Source: DAIDJD01 sp035485275
GTDB lineage: Bacteria > Oederibacteriota > JAJYGY01 > DAIDJD01
Assembly (NCBI GenBank): GCA_035485275.1
Contig: DATHOE010000046.1
Location: 1 to 64,000 of the forward strand
Length of the DNA: 64,000 nucleotides
Direction of reading: 5' to 3'
Below the pieces are notes generated by a model. The model had not been told where the DNA came from. It was given only the letters and a program-made list of their open reading frames with translations, and did not search any database. Positions 1 through 7,921 of the stretch are shown here, piece by piece; the first letter of the stretch is position 1, and each line of letters opens with the position of its first letter. Both the position numbers and the translations under genes were made by a program.

Positions 1-220
1 TTTCCAAAGGTTTATTAGATTGAGCACGTAAACTCCCAACAGCTTTTCTATCAATATATAGAATGCCCTTAAAATCGCTGAATACGTAAACTGACGACTG
101 CCTGACGCCATATGTATCCAATGAAGAAATTTTTTTCGCCTGTAAAAATGGAGCCGCAACTAAACATAACGACAGTATCCCTATTTTCAAAAGCTTATCA
201 ATTGTCAGTCGTCCTTCCAC
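1..220 (-). CDS. N-terminal part of an exported protein of unknown function, cut by the window edge
   Basis: An open frame starts at a GTG (218-220), five bases after a strong GGAGGT ribosome binding site, and stays open for 73 codons to the left edge. Residues about 9-28 form a signal peptide: a Lys-containing start, a hydrophobic core (GILSLCLVAAPF) and an LQA-KK cleavage-like site. The mature part visible (KISSLDTYGV onward) resembles no family I recognise. The DNA is AT-rich, unlike the GC-rich genes to the right, and the gene lies just beyond the 3' end of tRNA-Glu, a common island boundary. The good Shine-Dalgarno and signal peptide make a real gene likely. The function is unknown. Confidence 0.6.
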   Translation of the reverse strand, partial: MEGRLTIDKLLKIGILSLCLVAAPFLQAKKISSLDTYGVRQSSVYVFSDFKGILYIDRKAVGSLRAQSNKPLE

Positions 221-423
221 CTATTACCTCCATACGCTGCTGTTATCATCCCGTTTCAAGTGCCCCACTAAAAGTCAGGTCTCATCGACGTGACCCCCAA
301 AGTAATCTACGAGGATATCAGTGTCAGTGCCAGTGTAACGGCTTTTGCTTCAGTCTACGGAACCCCAATGAAAACAAGTAATCCTTACACCCCTCTTTCA
401 CCCCTTCAAAGTATGACTTCTAA

Positions 424-462
424 AGCAAAAAGCCCCCTCCAAGCATACTGGAGAGGGCTTTT
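424..462 (-). terminator. Rho-independent terminator of tRNA-Glu
   Basis: On the minus strand, directly downstream of the tRNA, a stem of about 13 bp with one mismatch (AAAGCCCTCTCCA with its complement) closes a 7-nt loop and runs into TTTTTGC. It sits 7 nt beyond the mature tRNA end, so the tRNA appears to be a separate short transcript. Confidence 0.85.
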
Positions 463-468
463 GAGTTA

Positions 469-541
469 TGACCCCAACGGGATTTGAACCCGTGTTACCG
501 CCGTGAAAGGGCGGTGTCCTAGGCCACTGGACGATGGGGTC
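469..541 (-). tRNA. tRNA-Glu (anticodon UUC)
   Basis: The minus strand gives a full cloverleaf. A 7-bp acceptor stem pairs GACCCCA with TGGGGTC. The anticodon arm is CCGCC-CTTTCAC-GGCGG with anticodon TTC. The T-arm loop reads TTTGAATC, with the usual GTTTGAATCCC context. The 3' CCA is not encoded; the discriminator base is A. The gene has its own promoter on the glgA side and a terminator on the other. Its 3' end faces an AT-rich segment, as expected at island integration sites. Confidence 0.96.
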
Positions 542-571
542 GCGGGCCGGAGGGCTCCGGCAGGGTCCAAG

Positions 572-600
572 AATCTAATGCTCCGGGGGCCTCTTTGCAA
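572..600 (-). promoter_or_regulatory. Promoter of tRNA-Glu
   Basis: The minus strand has TTGCAA (595-600), a 17-bp spacer and TAGATT (572-577), in the gap between glgA and the tRNA. The -10 box ends about 30 nt before the tRNA 5' end. The rest of the gap (542-571) contains only a GC-rich leader. Confidence 0.6.
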
Positions 601-621
601 GCCCCTCGCAGGGCCTAGGCA

Positions 622-2109
622 TCAGGCTTCCTGGGCATGCAGGTCCACGATCTCACGGTACAGCTTCTCATACTGGCGGGCGCTGGCGAGCCAGGAATGG
701 TCCTCGGCCATGCCGGCCTGCTGCAGGCGGCGCCAGGCGGCCTTGTCCTTGTATACCTCCAGGGCCCGCTGGATGGAGTTGAACAGGGCCATGGAGTTGT
801 ATTCGCTGAAGGCGAATCCGTTGCCCTTGCCCGTGCGCGCGTCGTAGTCCTGCACCGTGTCGGCCAGGCCGCCCACGGAGCGCACCACGGGGACGGTTCC
901 GTAGCGCAGGGAGATCAGCTGGCTCTGTCCGCTGGGCTCGAAGCGGCTGGGCATCAGCGACAGGTCCGCGCCGCCTGCGATGCGGTGGGCCAGGGGGATG
1001 TCGTAGGCGAGGCGGAAGGACACCTTCTCGGGATAGGTCTCTGCCAGGCGCCGGAAGTTCTCCTGTATCCGCGCGTCGCCCATGCCCAGCAACACGAACT
1101 GCAGGTCCAGGTGGACCATGTAGTCCGCGATCTCCTCGACCAGGCTGAGGCCCTTCATGGCGTCCAGGCGCGACACCATGGCCACCAGGGGCACGTCGTC
1201 GGCCGGCAGGCCCAGTTCCTTTTTCAGGGCGCGCTTGATGTCGGCCTTGCGGTCCAGGCTGTCCGGGCCGTAGCGGACGGGCAGGTGCACGTCCGTGGCC
1301 GGATTCCATTCCACGCTGTCCAGGCCGCTGATGATGCCGCTCAGGTCCTTCTCGCGGATGCGCATCACGCCCTCGAGGCCGCAGCCATATTCCGGGTTGC
1401 GGATCTCCTCGGCGTAGCGGGGGCTCAGGGTGTTGATCTTGTCGCTGAAGAGCAGGCCGCCCTTGAGCGTGTTCATCTGCCCGTAGAATTCCAGGCCCTC
1501 GGTGGTGAAGAGCTCCGGGTCGAGGCCCGTGCGCGCGAACTGCCATTCCGGGAAGAGGCCCTGGAAGGCGAGGTTGTGCACGGTATAGAGGCTGCCCGTG
1601 TTCTTGAACAGGGCCTCCTCGCGGAAGCTGTTCCTGAGGTAGACCGGGACCATGCCGCCGTGCCAGTCGTTCAGGTGCAGGACGTCGGCCTTGAAGTCCA
1701 GGCTCTGGCAGGCGGCGAAGACCGCGCGCGCCAGGAAGATGAAGCGATCGCCGTTGTCGCGGTAGTCGCCCTGCTCGTCTCCGTAGGGGCCTTGGCGGTC
1801 GAAGTAGGCGGGCTGGTCCACGAAGTAGACCGGGATCTTGCTGGAGGGCAGCCATCCCTGGCGCAGGCCGAAGGTGCTGGGCATGTCCTCGGGCATGCCG
1901 GGCCCCAGCTCCACGCTTTCGCGCAGGAGGACGGCGTCGATGCGCTGCTGGGCGATGTTGCGGTACCAAGGCAGGATCACGCGCACGTCATGGCCCAGGT
2001 CGGCCAGGGCGCGCGGAAGCTCGCTGACCACGTCGGCCAGGCCGCCGGTGCGCACAAAAGGCGCCACTTCAGCGGAAACGAGCAGAATTTTCAAGGAAGT
2101 GCTGTTCAC
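622..2109 (-). CDS. glgA: Glycogen synthase (ADP-glucose type, GT5)
   Basis: Transfers glucose from ADP-glucose to the non-reducing end of alpha-1,4-glucan in the cytoplasm. At 495 aa it has the normal family length. The N-terminal motif RTGGLADVV (residues 20-28) is the GT5 form of the KTGGL glycine loop. The C-terminal donor site reads PSRFEPSGQSQ followed by RYGTVPVVRSVGGLADTV, with the conserved Glu of GT-B retaining glycosyltransferases. The start is a GTG; an in-frame TAA lies four codons upstream, which excludes an earlier start. There is no clear Shine-Dalgarno. It lies 108 bp after lnt with no clear terminator between, so it may be read through or have a weak promoter of its own. No other glycogen gene is in the window. 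Confidence 0.95.
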   Translation of the reverse strand: MNSTSLKILLVSAEVAPFVRTGGLADVVSELPRALADLGHDVRVILPWYRNIAQQRIDAVLLRESVELGPGMPEDMPSTFGLRQGWLPSSKIPVYFVDQPAYFDRQGPYGDEQGDYRDNGDRFIFLARAVFAACQSLDFKADVLHLNDWHGGMVPVYLRNSFREEALFKNTGSLYTVHNLAFQGLFPEWQFARTGLDPELFTTEGLEFYGQMNTLKGGLLFSDKINTLSPRYAEEIRNPEYGCGLEGVMRIREKDLSGIISGLDSVEWNPATDVHLPVRYGPDSLDRKADIKRALKKELGLPADDVPLVAMVSRLDAMKGLSLVEEIADYMVHLDLQFVLLGMGDARIQENFRRLAETYPEKVSFRLAYDIPLAHRIAGGADLSLMPSRFEPSGQSQLISLRYGTVPVVRSVGGLADTVQDYDARTGKGNGFAFSEYNSMALFNSIQRALEVYKDKAAWRRLQQAGMAEDHSWLASARQYEKLYREIVDLHAQEA

Positions 2110-2217
2110 GGGGCCGCTCGTTTACGTGGTAATGCACGGATAAAAAAGGAGCCGGTGCCCCTTACCTTTTTTCATTTTCGCCTAAAACAATAGCTTACAA
2201 AAGCAAAAAGAGCCCAA

Positions 2218-3741
2218 TCACCGGTTTTTTCCCGGTCGCCCCCTCAAAACCCACGAAAATGTAAGCAAGCCGGCGCAGACCCACAAAAACCACAGCCCAA
2301 AGCGGCGCCAAGGGGTCGGCCGTGCCGGTCCCAGGTTTTGGACCAGCACTCCCAGCTCCCCCAGGCCGATCTTCAGGTCCATCCTGCCCGAGGGCGAGGC
2401 CATGACCGAGACGCCGGTGGTGGAGGCCTGGGCCACCCAGCAGCCGTTCTCCACCGCGCGCAGGACCGCCTGGCTGGCGTGCCAGACCGGGCCCGGGGAC
2501 AGCCCGTACCAGGTGTCGTCGGTCAGGACCGCGATCAAATCCGGGGCCCGGCCTTCCCTGCCCAGGTCCGGAAACACGCTTTCATAGCAGATCTCCGGCG
2601 CCACCAGGCCGCCACCCACCTTGAACACCGTGGCCTGGGTCCCGAAGCTGAACCCGACGATGCCGAAGCTGTCCAGCATCCTGTCCAGGATGGGAAGCCA
2701 GCTGCGCAAGGGCACATATTCGCCGAAGGGCACCAAATGGCGCTTGGCGTAGCTTTGGGTGTCGCCCCGGCTGTCCACCAGCACCGCGCTGTTGGTGTAG
2801 AGCCCGTCCACGGAGAGCGTGGACCCGATCAGCAGGCTGACGCGCTGGCTGCGGGCGAAGTCCTTGACCGCCTCGGCCTCGGGCGCGTCCTCATTGAAAA
2901 AGCCCGGGAAGGTGCTCTCCGGCCAAAGGATCAGGCTGGCGCCCTGCTGGGCCGCCGCCACGCTGAGGGTGCAATAGGTTTTGAGGATCTCGTCGCGGTA
3001 CTGCTTGGTCCAGGCCTGGTTCTCGTCAATGCCGCCCTGGATCAGGGCCACCTTCAGACCCGTGGGCGCCAGCTCCGGCTGGGCCTCCCAGCGCGCTTGG
3101 GCCTGGGCCTGCTGATGGGCGCCCCAGGCCAGGGCCATGATCACCACAAAGGCGGACAGGGTCTTTTTCCAGGACAGGACCCAATGGGGATGGACCAACA
3201 AAGCGCAGGCAACCACGTTGCCCAGGGCCACGGCATAGGTCAGCCCGACCTGGCCCGTCAGGGCCGCCAGAGGCAGGAGCTTGGGATTGGCGAACTGGGA
3301 GGAGCCGAGGTTCAGCCAGGGAAAGCCCGTGAAGAGGTGCTCACGCAGGGCCTCCAGCAGGGTCCACAAGGCCGGCAGCCACAGCAGGGGCGCCCACAAG
3401 CCCCGCTTCAGGCCCCAGGCGGCGCAGGCGCCGAAGAGGGCCACAAAGAGGGCGCACCAGGCGGCCAGGCCGCACCAGGCCGGGATCGCGGCCAAGCCCA
3501 GGGGCTGGACATAGGTGAGCCAGAGCAGCCCGGGCAGGAAGAAAGCCCCGCCCGTGAGGAAGCCGAGCTGGAAGCCTTCCCCAGTGCCGCAGTTTTCCAG
3601 CAAGGCCAGCAGGGGCACCAGGGCCACCCAGGCCAGGCGGCCGGGCCAGGCCTCGAAGTGCATGGCCCAGGGATTGGGGAAGCTGAGCCACAGCAGGATG
3701 CCGCTGAGCAGGGCCAGGGCGGGCCGCAGTCCGCGCTTCAA
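2218..3741 (-). CDS. lnt: Apolipoprotein N-acyltransferase
   Basis: Adds the third acyl chain to the N-terminal Cys of lipoproteins at the inner membrane, the last step of lipoprotein maturation. The 507-aa protein has about six N-terminal membrane segments (to about residue 205) and then a nitrilase-fold periplasmic domain. The catalytic triad is visible: Glu275 (LWPESTFPG), Lys333 (YAKRHLVPFGEY) and Cys385 (PEICYESVF). The start is a TTG within TTGA overlapping the stop of the upstream acyltransferase. A longer open frame continues upstream but only as a shadow of that gene. It is the last gene of the 21-gene murA-lnt run. Matching lolCD genes lie at 36-38 kb. Confidence 0.94.
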   Translation of the reverse strand: MKRGLRPALALLSGILLWLSFPNPWAMHFEAWPGRLAWVALVPLLALLENCGTGEGFQLGFLTGGAFFLPGLLWLTYVQPLGLAAIPAWCGLAAWCALFVALFGACAAWGLKRGLWAPLLWLPALWTLLEALREHLFTGFPWLNLGSSQFANPKLLPLAALTGQVGLTYAVALGNVVACALLVHPHWVLSWKKTLSAFVVIMALAWGAHQQAQAQARWEAQPELAPTGLKVALIQGGIDENQAWTKQYRDEILKTYCTLSVAAAQQGASLILWPESTFPGFFNEDAPEAEAVKDFARSQRVSLLIGSTLSVDGLYTNSAVLVDSRGDTQSYAKRHLVPFGEYVPLRSWLPILDRMLDSFGIVGFSFGTQATVFKVGGGLVAPEICYESVFPDLGREGRAPDLIAVLTDDTWYGLSPGPVWHASQAVLRAVENGCWVAQASTTGVSVMASPSGRMDLKIGLGELGVLVQNLGPARPTPWRRFGLWFLWVCAGLLTFSWVLRGRPGKNR

Positions 3742-4745
3742 TGCCAGCCTTCGGGCACAAAGGCGAGGCCGCTGGCGCTTTCCTTCCAGGTCTGTTCGCG
3801 CATATCGAAGAAGATCTCGCCGGCCTCCGCCCTCCCGCGCTGCTCGCCGCTGAGGCGCTGGAAGGGCTGGGAATGCCAGCGGTGGTGCATCCACAGCCAA
3901 TGGTCCGGATGGGCCCGGATGGCCTGCTCCAGCAGGCGGTTGACCTCGGTCAGGGTCCAGGCCGAGGCCTGGACCTCGCTGAGGCCGGGCTCCGGCGCGG
4001 GCACGATGCGCACGTCCAGATGGTGGCGCCGGGGGCCCAGACGCACCGGCACGCCGAAGGCCAGGGTGGCCCCGCTGCGGCGGGCCAGCAGCTCCCCGAT
4101 GCTGTGCGTGGAGGCCGCCGCGCCGAAGAAGGGCACGAAGGTCCCCCACTTGTCGCCGTCCTGGTCCCCCAGGAGGGCCACTACGCCGTTCATCTTCAGC
4201 ACCCGCAGGGCGTCGCGGATGGCCTGGATGCGCACGAACTGGATCCCGACCCTGGCGCGGTAGTCGTTGAAGAGCCGGTCGACATAGGGGTTGGACTGGG
4301 TGCCGATGAGGAAGGTCACCGGGAAGCCCTTGCGTATCAGCGCGGCGCCCATCCATTCCCAATTGCCGTAGTGGGCGCTCATGCACACGATGCCCTTGCC
4401 CTTGGCGCGGGCGGCCTCCAGGTGGTCGAGCCCATCGAACGTGAAGATGTCGTCGAGCTCCGCGGTCCTGAGCGCGGGCATGTAGGCGAGCTCGGCCATG
4501 GTCTGGCCGAAATTGGCGTAGGCCGCGCGGGCGATGGCCCGGCGCTCCCTGGGGTCGGTGATCCCCAGGCGCAGGGCCAGGTTCTCGTCCGCGGCGGCAC
4601 GGGCCACGCCCAGGTGGAAGGCGGCCCGGCCCAGGAAACGGCCGAAGGCCTGGCCCTTCTCCAGCTTGAACTTGCGCAGGGCTCCGCCCGCGGCCAGGGT
4701 CAGGCCGTATTCAAGGCGGTAGCGGAAGTTTTTCCAGGCCTTCAT
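3738..4745 (-). CDS. Lipid A late acyltransferase family protein (LpxL/HtrB-like)
   Basis: A 335-aa member of the lysophospholipid acyltransferase superfamily, expected to add a secondary acyl chain to lipid A at the inner membrane. The catalytic HX4E motif is seen as SAHYGNWE (His125, Glu130). The C-terminal HHRWHSQPF is also typical of the LpxL/LpxM/LpxP group. I chose the ATG at 4745 because it forms an ATGA overlap with the lpxK stop; an upstream Met 17 codons earlier lies inside lpxK. The acyl donor and position cannot be told from sequence. Context (lpxK, waaA, lpxB) supports lipid A rather than general phospholipid acylation. Confidence 0.88.
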   Translation of the reverse strand: MKAWKNFRYRLEYGLTLAAGGALRKFKLEKGQAFGRFLGRAAFHLGVARAAADENLALRLGITDPRERRAIARAAYANFGQTMAELAYMPALRTAELDDIFTFDGLDHLEAARAKGKGIVCMSAHYGNWEWMGAALIRKGFPVTFLIGTQSNPYVDRLFNDYRARVGIQFVRIQAIRDALRVLKMNGVVALLGDQDGDKWGTFVPFFGAAASTHSIGELLARRSGATLAFGVPVRLGPRRHHLDVRIVPAPEPGLSEVQASAWTLTEVNRLLEQAIRAHPDHWLWMHHRWHSQPFQRLSGEQRGRAEAGEIFFDMREQTWKESASGLAFVPEGWH

Positions 4746-5791
4746 CGCGGCCTTTCCATGGAAGTCTGTCTGAGCGCGGCGTCGACCATGCGCCAAAACA
4801 GGGGAGCGGGATCGACCTCAGCCTTGACCCGCAAAATGTACACCGGCAGGGCCGGCTTCCAGTCCAAGGGCAGGCGGACCGCGTCCTTGGCCGTGGTCAC
4901 GATCATGGCCGCCGCCGCGGGCGGGCGCTCCAGCTCCGCGACGCTGAAGGGATGGTGGTCCGGAAAACGCCAGCCCGTCGCCCTCGCGCCGAGGCCCTGA
5001 AGCAGGCCTTCGAAATTCCCGGGCCGGCCCAGGCCGCTCAGGGCCAGCACTTCCTTCCTGCGCAGAAAGGCCAGGGGACGCTTTTTCCCGTCGGGCCAGG
5101 ATTCCAAGCCCAAAGGCGCACGGTCAAGCCGGAAGACCGGCTTCTTGCGCCAGTCCGGGGGCAAAGCCGTGCGCAAGGCGGCGCCCTTCAGGCCCTTGGG
5201 CGCCCCGCTCACCAGGACCGCGTCGGCCTGCTCCGCCTGGCTCCAGGGCTCCCTCCAGGGACCGGCCGGGAGCAGCTGCTCGTCGAACCGCAGTTCGTCG
5301 AAGTCGACCAGGAGCAGGTCCAGGTCGCGGCGCAGTGTCCAGCGCCGCTGGAATCCGTCGTCCAGCACCAGGCAGCCGGAGCCCTGGGTCTGGGCCGCGC
5401 GCGCCGAGCGGACGCGGTCCGGGTCCAACCACACCGCGCAGCCGCAGGCCCGGACGTGTTCCAGGGCCTCGTCCCCGCCCTGCCGGGCGTCCATGCCGGG
5501 CAGGACCAGGAGGGGCCGCGGACCGGGCTCGGCGCGGTATCCGCGCAGCAGGATGGCCGGCCTCATTTTCTTCCCGGCCGCGCGCTCAACCAAGGCGCGC
5601 ACCAGCAGGCTCTTGCCCGTGCCCCCCACGCTCAGGTTGCCCACGGACAGCACCGGCACCGCCGCGGACCAGGGCTTGTTGGGCCGGAAGAGGCGCATAA
5701 AGGCCCAGCCAAGGACATAGAAGTTGGCCAGGAGCGCCAGGAACGGCGTCCACAGCGCCCCCTTCCTGTTCCACACCTCAGTCCGGCTCAT
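4742..5791 (-). CDS. lpxK: Tetraacyldisaccharide 4'-kinase
   Basis: Phosphorylates the 4' position of the lipid A disaccharide precursor at the inner membrane. The 349-aa protein starts with a hydrophobic N-terminal segment (residues about 13-32), then the P-loop GGTGKS (56-61), with LLRGY following as in other LpxK proteins. VLDDGFQ carries the conserved DDGFQ motif. It overlaps waaA by 14 nt upstream and the acyltransferase by 4 nt downstream, consistent with translational coupling in the lipid A block. Confidence 0.95.
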   Translation of the reverse strand: MSRTEVWNRKGALWTPFLALLANFYVLGWAFMRLFRPNKPWSAAVPVLSVGNLSVGGTGKSLLVRALVERAAGKKMRPAILLRGYRAEPGPRPLLVLPGMDARQGGDEALEHVRACGCAVWLDPDRVRSARAAQTQGSGCLVLDDGFQRRWTLRRDLDLLLVDFDELRFDEQLLPAGPWREPWSQAEQADAVLVSGAPKGLKGAALRTALPPDWRKKPVFRLDRAPLGLESWPDGKKRPLAFLRRKEVLALSGLGRPGNFEGLLQGLGARATGWRFPDHHPFSVAELERPPAAAAMIVTTAKDAVRLPLDWKPALPVYILRVKAEVDPAPLFWRMVDAALRQTSMERPR

Positions 5792-7247
5792 CCCTGTCCT
5801 TCAGGCGCATGCCGAACTCCCTTCCGGAGCGGTACTGCTCAGGCCGCTCATCGCGCCACTCCGGCTCATGCGCCTCGGCGCCGAACTCGCTGACCATGCG
5901 GAAGCTTTCCAGGCCCTCCTCCCGCCACAGGTGCCCGTCGCGGTGCATGCGCGCGACCAGGAGGAGCTTCAAGCCCAGGTCCGCGGTGGCGCGCGAGGCC
6001 CCGGCCCGGGAACGCACGCAGCGCTCGAGCGCCTCCGAGGCCTTGGCCAGGGCAAGGGGATCCTTGAGCAGGGCCGCGGTCTCCTCGGCCAGGCTTTCTT
6101 CGTCCACCTGGCGCGCTCCGCCGCTTTCGAGCAGGGCCTGGGCCACCTCCGCGAAGTGGCGCATGGAAGGGCCGAAGAACACCGGCACTCCCAGGGCCGC
6201 GGCCTCCAGGGGGTTCTGCCCTCCGAAGTCCTTGAAGCTGCCGCCCACCCAGGCCGCGCCGCCGCCGCAGGCCAGGCCATAGAAGGCGCGCAGCTCGCCG
6301 AGCGTGTCCAGCAGGAGCACGGCGACGTCGCCCGCGGGGCCGGCCTGGCTGCGGCGCGCCCAGTTCCAGTCGCCGCGCTTGAGCAGGGCTTCCACCTCGG
6401 GCAGGCGCTCCAGATGCCGCGGAGCCAGCACCAGGCGGGCGCCGGGGACCTGCTTTTGCAGGGCGCTGAAGGCGGCCAGCAGCCCGGCTTCCTCGCCCGG
6501 ACGGGTCGAGCCCGCCACCACCACGGGCGCGCCGGCTTTCCAGCCCAGTTCCTGGCGCCGGGCCTGGGCCTCCGCGCGCACCGCCTCGATGTCGCCGGCC
6601 ACGTCGAACTTGGTGTTGCCCACCGTGACCACGCGCGCGGTCCTCGCTCCCAGGGAGATCACGCGGGCCGCGTCCGCCCCGCTTTGCATGGCGAAGAGGT
6701 CGATGTCCTCCAGCACCTTGGTGAAGGCGCTTCCCAGGCGGCTGTAGCGGGCCCTGGAGCGCTCGGTCAGGCGGCCGTTGGCCACCAGGATCTGGGCGCC
6801 GTGGAGCCGCGCCTGGCGCAGGAAATTGGGCCAGAGCTCGGTCTCCGCCACGACCAGCAGGCGCGGCTTGAAGCGCCGTATCCAGGGGCCCAGGAAAAAG
6901 CCCAGGTCCAGGGGGAGCAGCAGGCAGGCCACGGCCTGCGGGAAGAGGCGGCGGGCCTGCTCCCGGCCCGCGATGCTGGTGCAGGTGAAGACCAGGGCCT
7001 GGCGCGGCAGTTTGGGCAGGAGCTCCTTCACCACCGGGGCCACGGCGTTCACCTCGCCCAGGCTGGCGGCGTGGATCCACAAGCAGCCTTCGCTGAGCAG
7101 GGCCTGGTCGCGCAGATCCTTGGGCAGGACGCCCAGGCGCTGGCCCAGCCCCCTGCGCAGGCGCCCGAACAGGAGCAGCACGGGCAGGAAGGGCGCGAGG
7201 CAGAGGCAGGCCAGGCTGAGCAGGAGGCTATAGATTCCAAGGAACAT
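5778..7247 (-). CDS. waaA: 3-deoxy-D-manno-octulosonic acid (Kdo) transferase
   Basis: Transfers Kdo from CMP-Kdo to lipid IVA, the first inner-core step of lipopolysaccharide, as a GT30 membrane-anchored enzyme. The anchor is the N-terminal hydrophobic stretch (about residues 2-28). IHAASLGEVNA near residue 60 matches the GT30 acceptor-site Glu motif, and GGSFKDFGGQNPLEAA near the C-terminal third matches the donor-site motif. I chose the ATG at 7247, 20 bp after the upstream gene, rather than an in-frame start inside that gene. At 489 aa it is about 60 residues longer than typical; the extra part is a charged C-terminal tail rich in Arg, Glu and Asp. Confidence 0.92.
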   Translation of the reverse strand: MFLGIYSLLLSLACLCLAPFLPVLLLFGRLRRGLGQRLGVLPKDLRDQALLSEGCLWIHAASLGEVNAVAPVVKELLPKLPRQALVFTCTSIAGREQARRLFPQAVACLLLPLDLGFFLGPWIRRFKPRLLVVAETELWPNFLRQARLHGAQILVANGRLTERSRARYSRLGSAFTKVLEDIDLFAMQSGADAARVISLGARTARVVTVGNTKFDVAGDIEAVRAEAQARRQELGWKAGAPVVVAGSTRPGEEAGLLAAFSALQKQVPGARLVLAPRHLERLPEVEALLKRGDWNWARRSQAGPAGDVAVLLLDTLGELRAFYGLACGGGAAWVGGSFKDFGGQNPLEAAALGVPVFFGPSMRHFAEVAQALLESGGARQVDEESLAEETAALLKDPLALAKASEALERCVRSRAGASRATADLGLKLLLVARMHRDGHLWREEGLESFRMVSEFGAEAHEPEWRDERPEQYRSGREFGMRLKDRDEPD

Positions 7248-7267
7248 GCAGCGATGGCCTTGACAGT

Positions 7268-7921
7268 TCAGGGGTTCGGGAAAAGCTCGTAGCTCAGGCA
7301 GAGGGTCCACAGCTCGCTGTGGTCCTGGACCCCGTAACGCAGGCCGGCCTGGAAGCTGAGGTCGCCGGGCGCGTTGACCAGGATCTGGGGCGTGAGGGCC
7401 TCGGCCGAGGCGTTGAGCCAGGAGGCCTCAAAGCCCAGGCGCAGGGTGGTCGCCACATAGGGGGTCCAGAGGCCGCCGCGCAAACGCCAGGAGCCGTCGT
7501 CGCCCAGTTCGGCGTTCAGGGCCAGGTCCGAGTCCAGGGGCTCCCAGTCCGCGGCAATGCCGCCCCAGGCGCTCCAGGCTCCCTTGAGGTAGGGCGCGCG
7601 GCCGTAGACGGAGAAGGCGGGCCGATCGTCCGGGAAATAGGGCTCCCGCAGGCGCAGGCCCAGCTCCGCGTCCGGGTCCCCGACACGCGGGACCGGCCCC
7701 TCCCATTGCCCGGAGGCTTGGAGCTCGTCGAGCAGGCCCCACTGGCCGCCAATGCCCGCCAAAGTCCGGCCTTCCCCGCCCGAGCCCAAAGCCTGCAGGT
7801 CCAGCTCCTCCATGGGCGTGCTCTCCCACCCTTGGGTTCCGGACAACCAGGTCAGGGGCGTGCCCTCGGCGGCCAAGGGCGCGGCCACGAGGAGACAGGC
7901 CGCCAGCAGCCAGCTACGCAT
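7268..7921 (-). CDS. Exported barrel-like protein of unknown function in the lipid A block
   Basis: A 217-aa protein with a clear Sec signal peptide (MRSWLLAACLLVAAPLAAEG, cleavage likely after LAA). The rest alternates hydrophobic and polar residues and is rich in Gly, Trp and Leu, with repeated short strands such as FSVYGRAPY and LRLGFEASWL. This suggests a small outer-membrane beta-barrel or periplasmic beta protein. It is not a lipoprotein, as no Cys follows the signal. The ATG overlaps the lpxB stop by 8 nt and waaA starts 20 nt after its end, so it is embedded in the lipid A operon. The function is unknown; a role in LPS or the envelope is inference from position only. Confidence 0.75.
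   Translation of the reverse strand: MRSWLLAACLLVAAPLAAEGTPLTWLSGTQGWESTPMEELDLQALGSGGEGRTLAGIGGQWGLLDELQASGQWEGPVPRVGDPDAELGLRLREPYFPDDRPAFSVYGRAPYLKGAWSAWGGIAADWEPLDSDLALNAELGDDGSWRLRGGLWTPYVATTLRLGFEASWLNASAEALTPQILVNAPGDLSFQAGLRYGVQDHSELWTLCLSYELFPNP

Noticed and set aside
319..336. Short tandem hexamers CAGTGT/CAGTGC/CAGTGT
   Set aside because: Only three units without link to a gene or stem; too short to support a function.
112..381. 89-codon plus-strand frame at the left edge
   Set aside because: No ribosome binding site and no protein-like pattern; it overlaps the minus-strand exported gene, which has a strong ribosome binding site and a signal peptide.
637..2193. Long plus-strand open frame opposite glgA
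   Set aside because: Its Gly/Ala/His/Gln-rich composition is the antisense pattern of high-GC codons, it has no motifs, and glgA on the other strand is certain.
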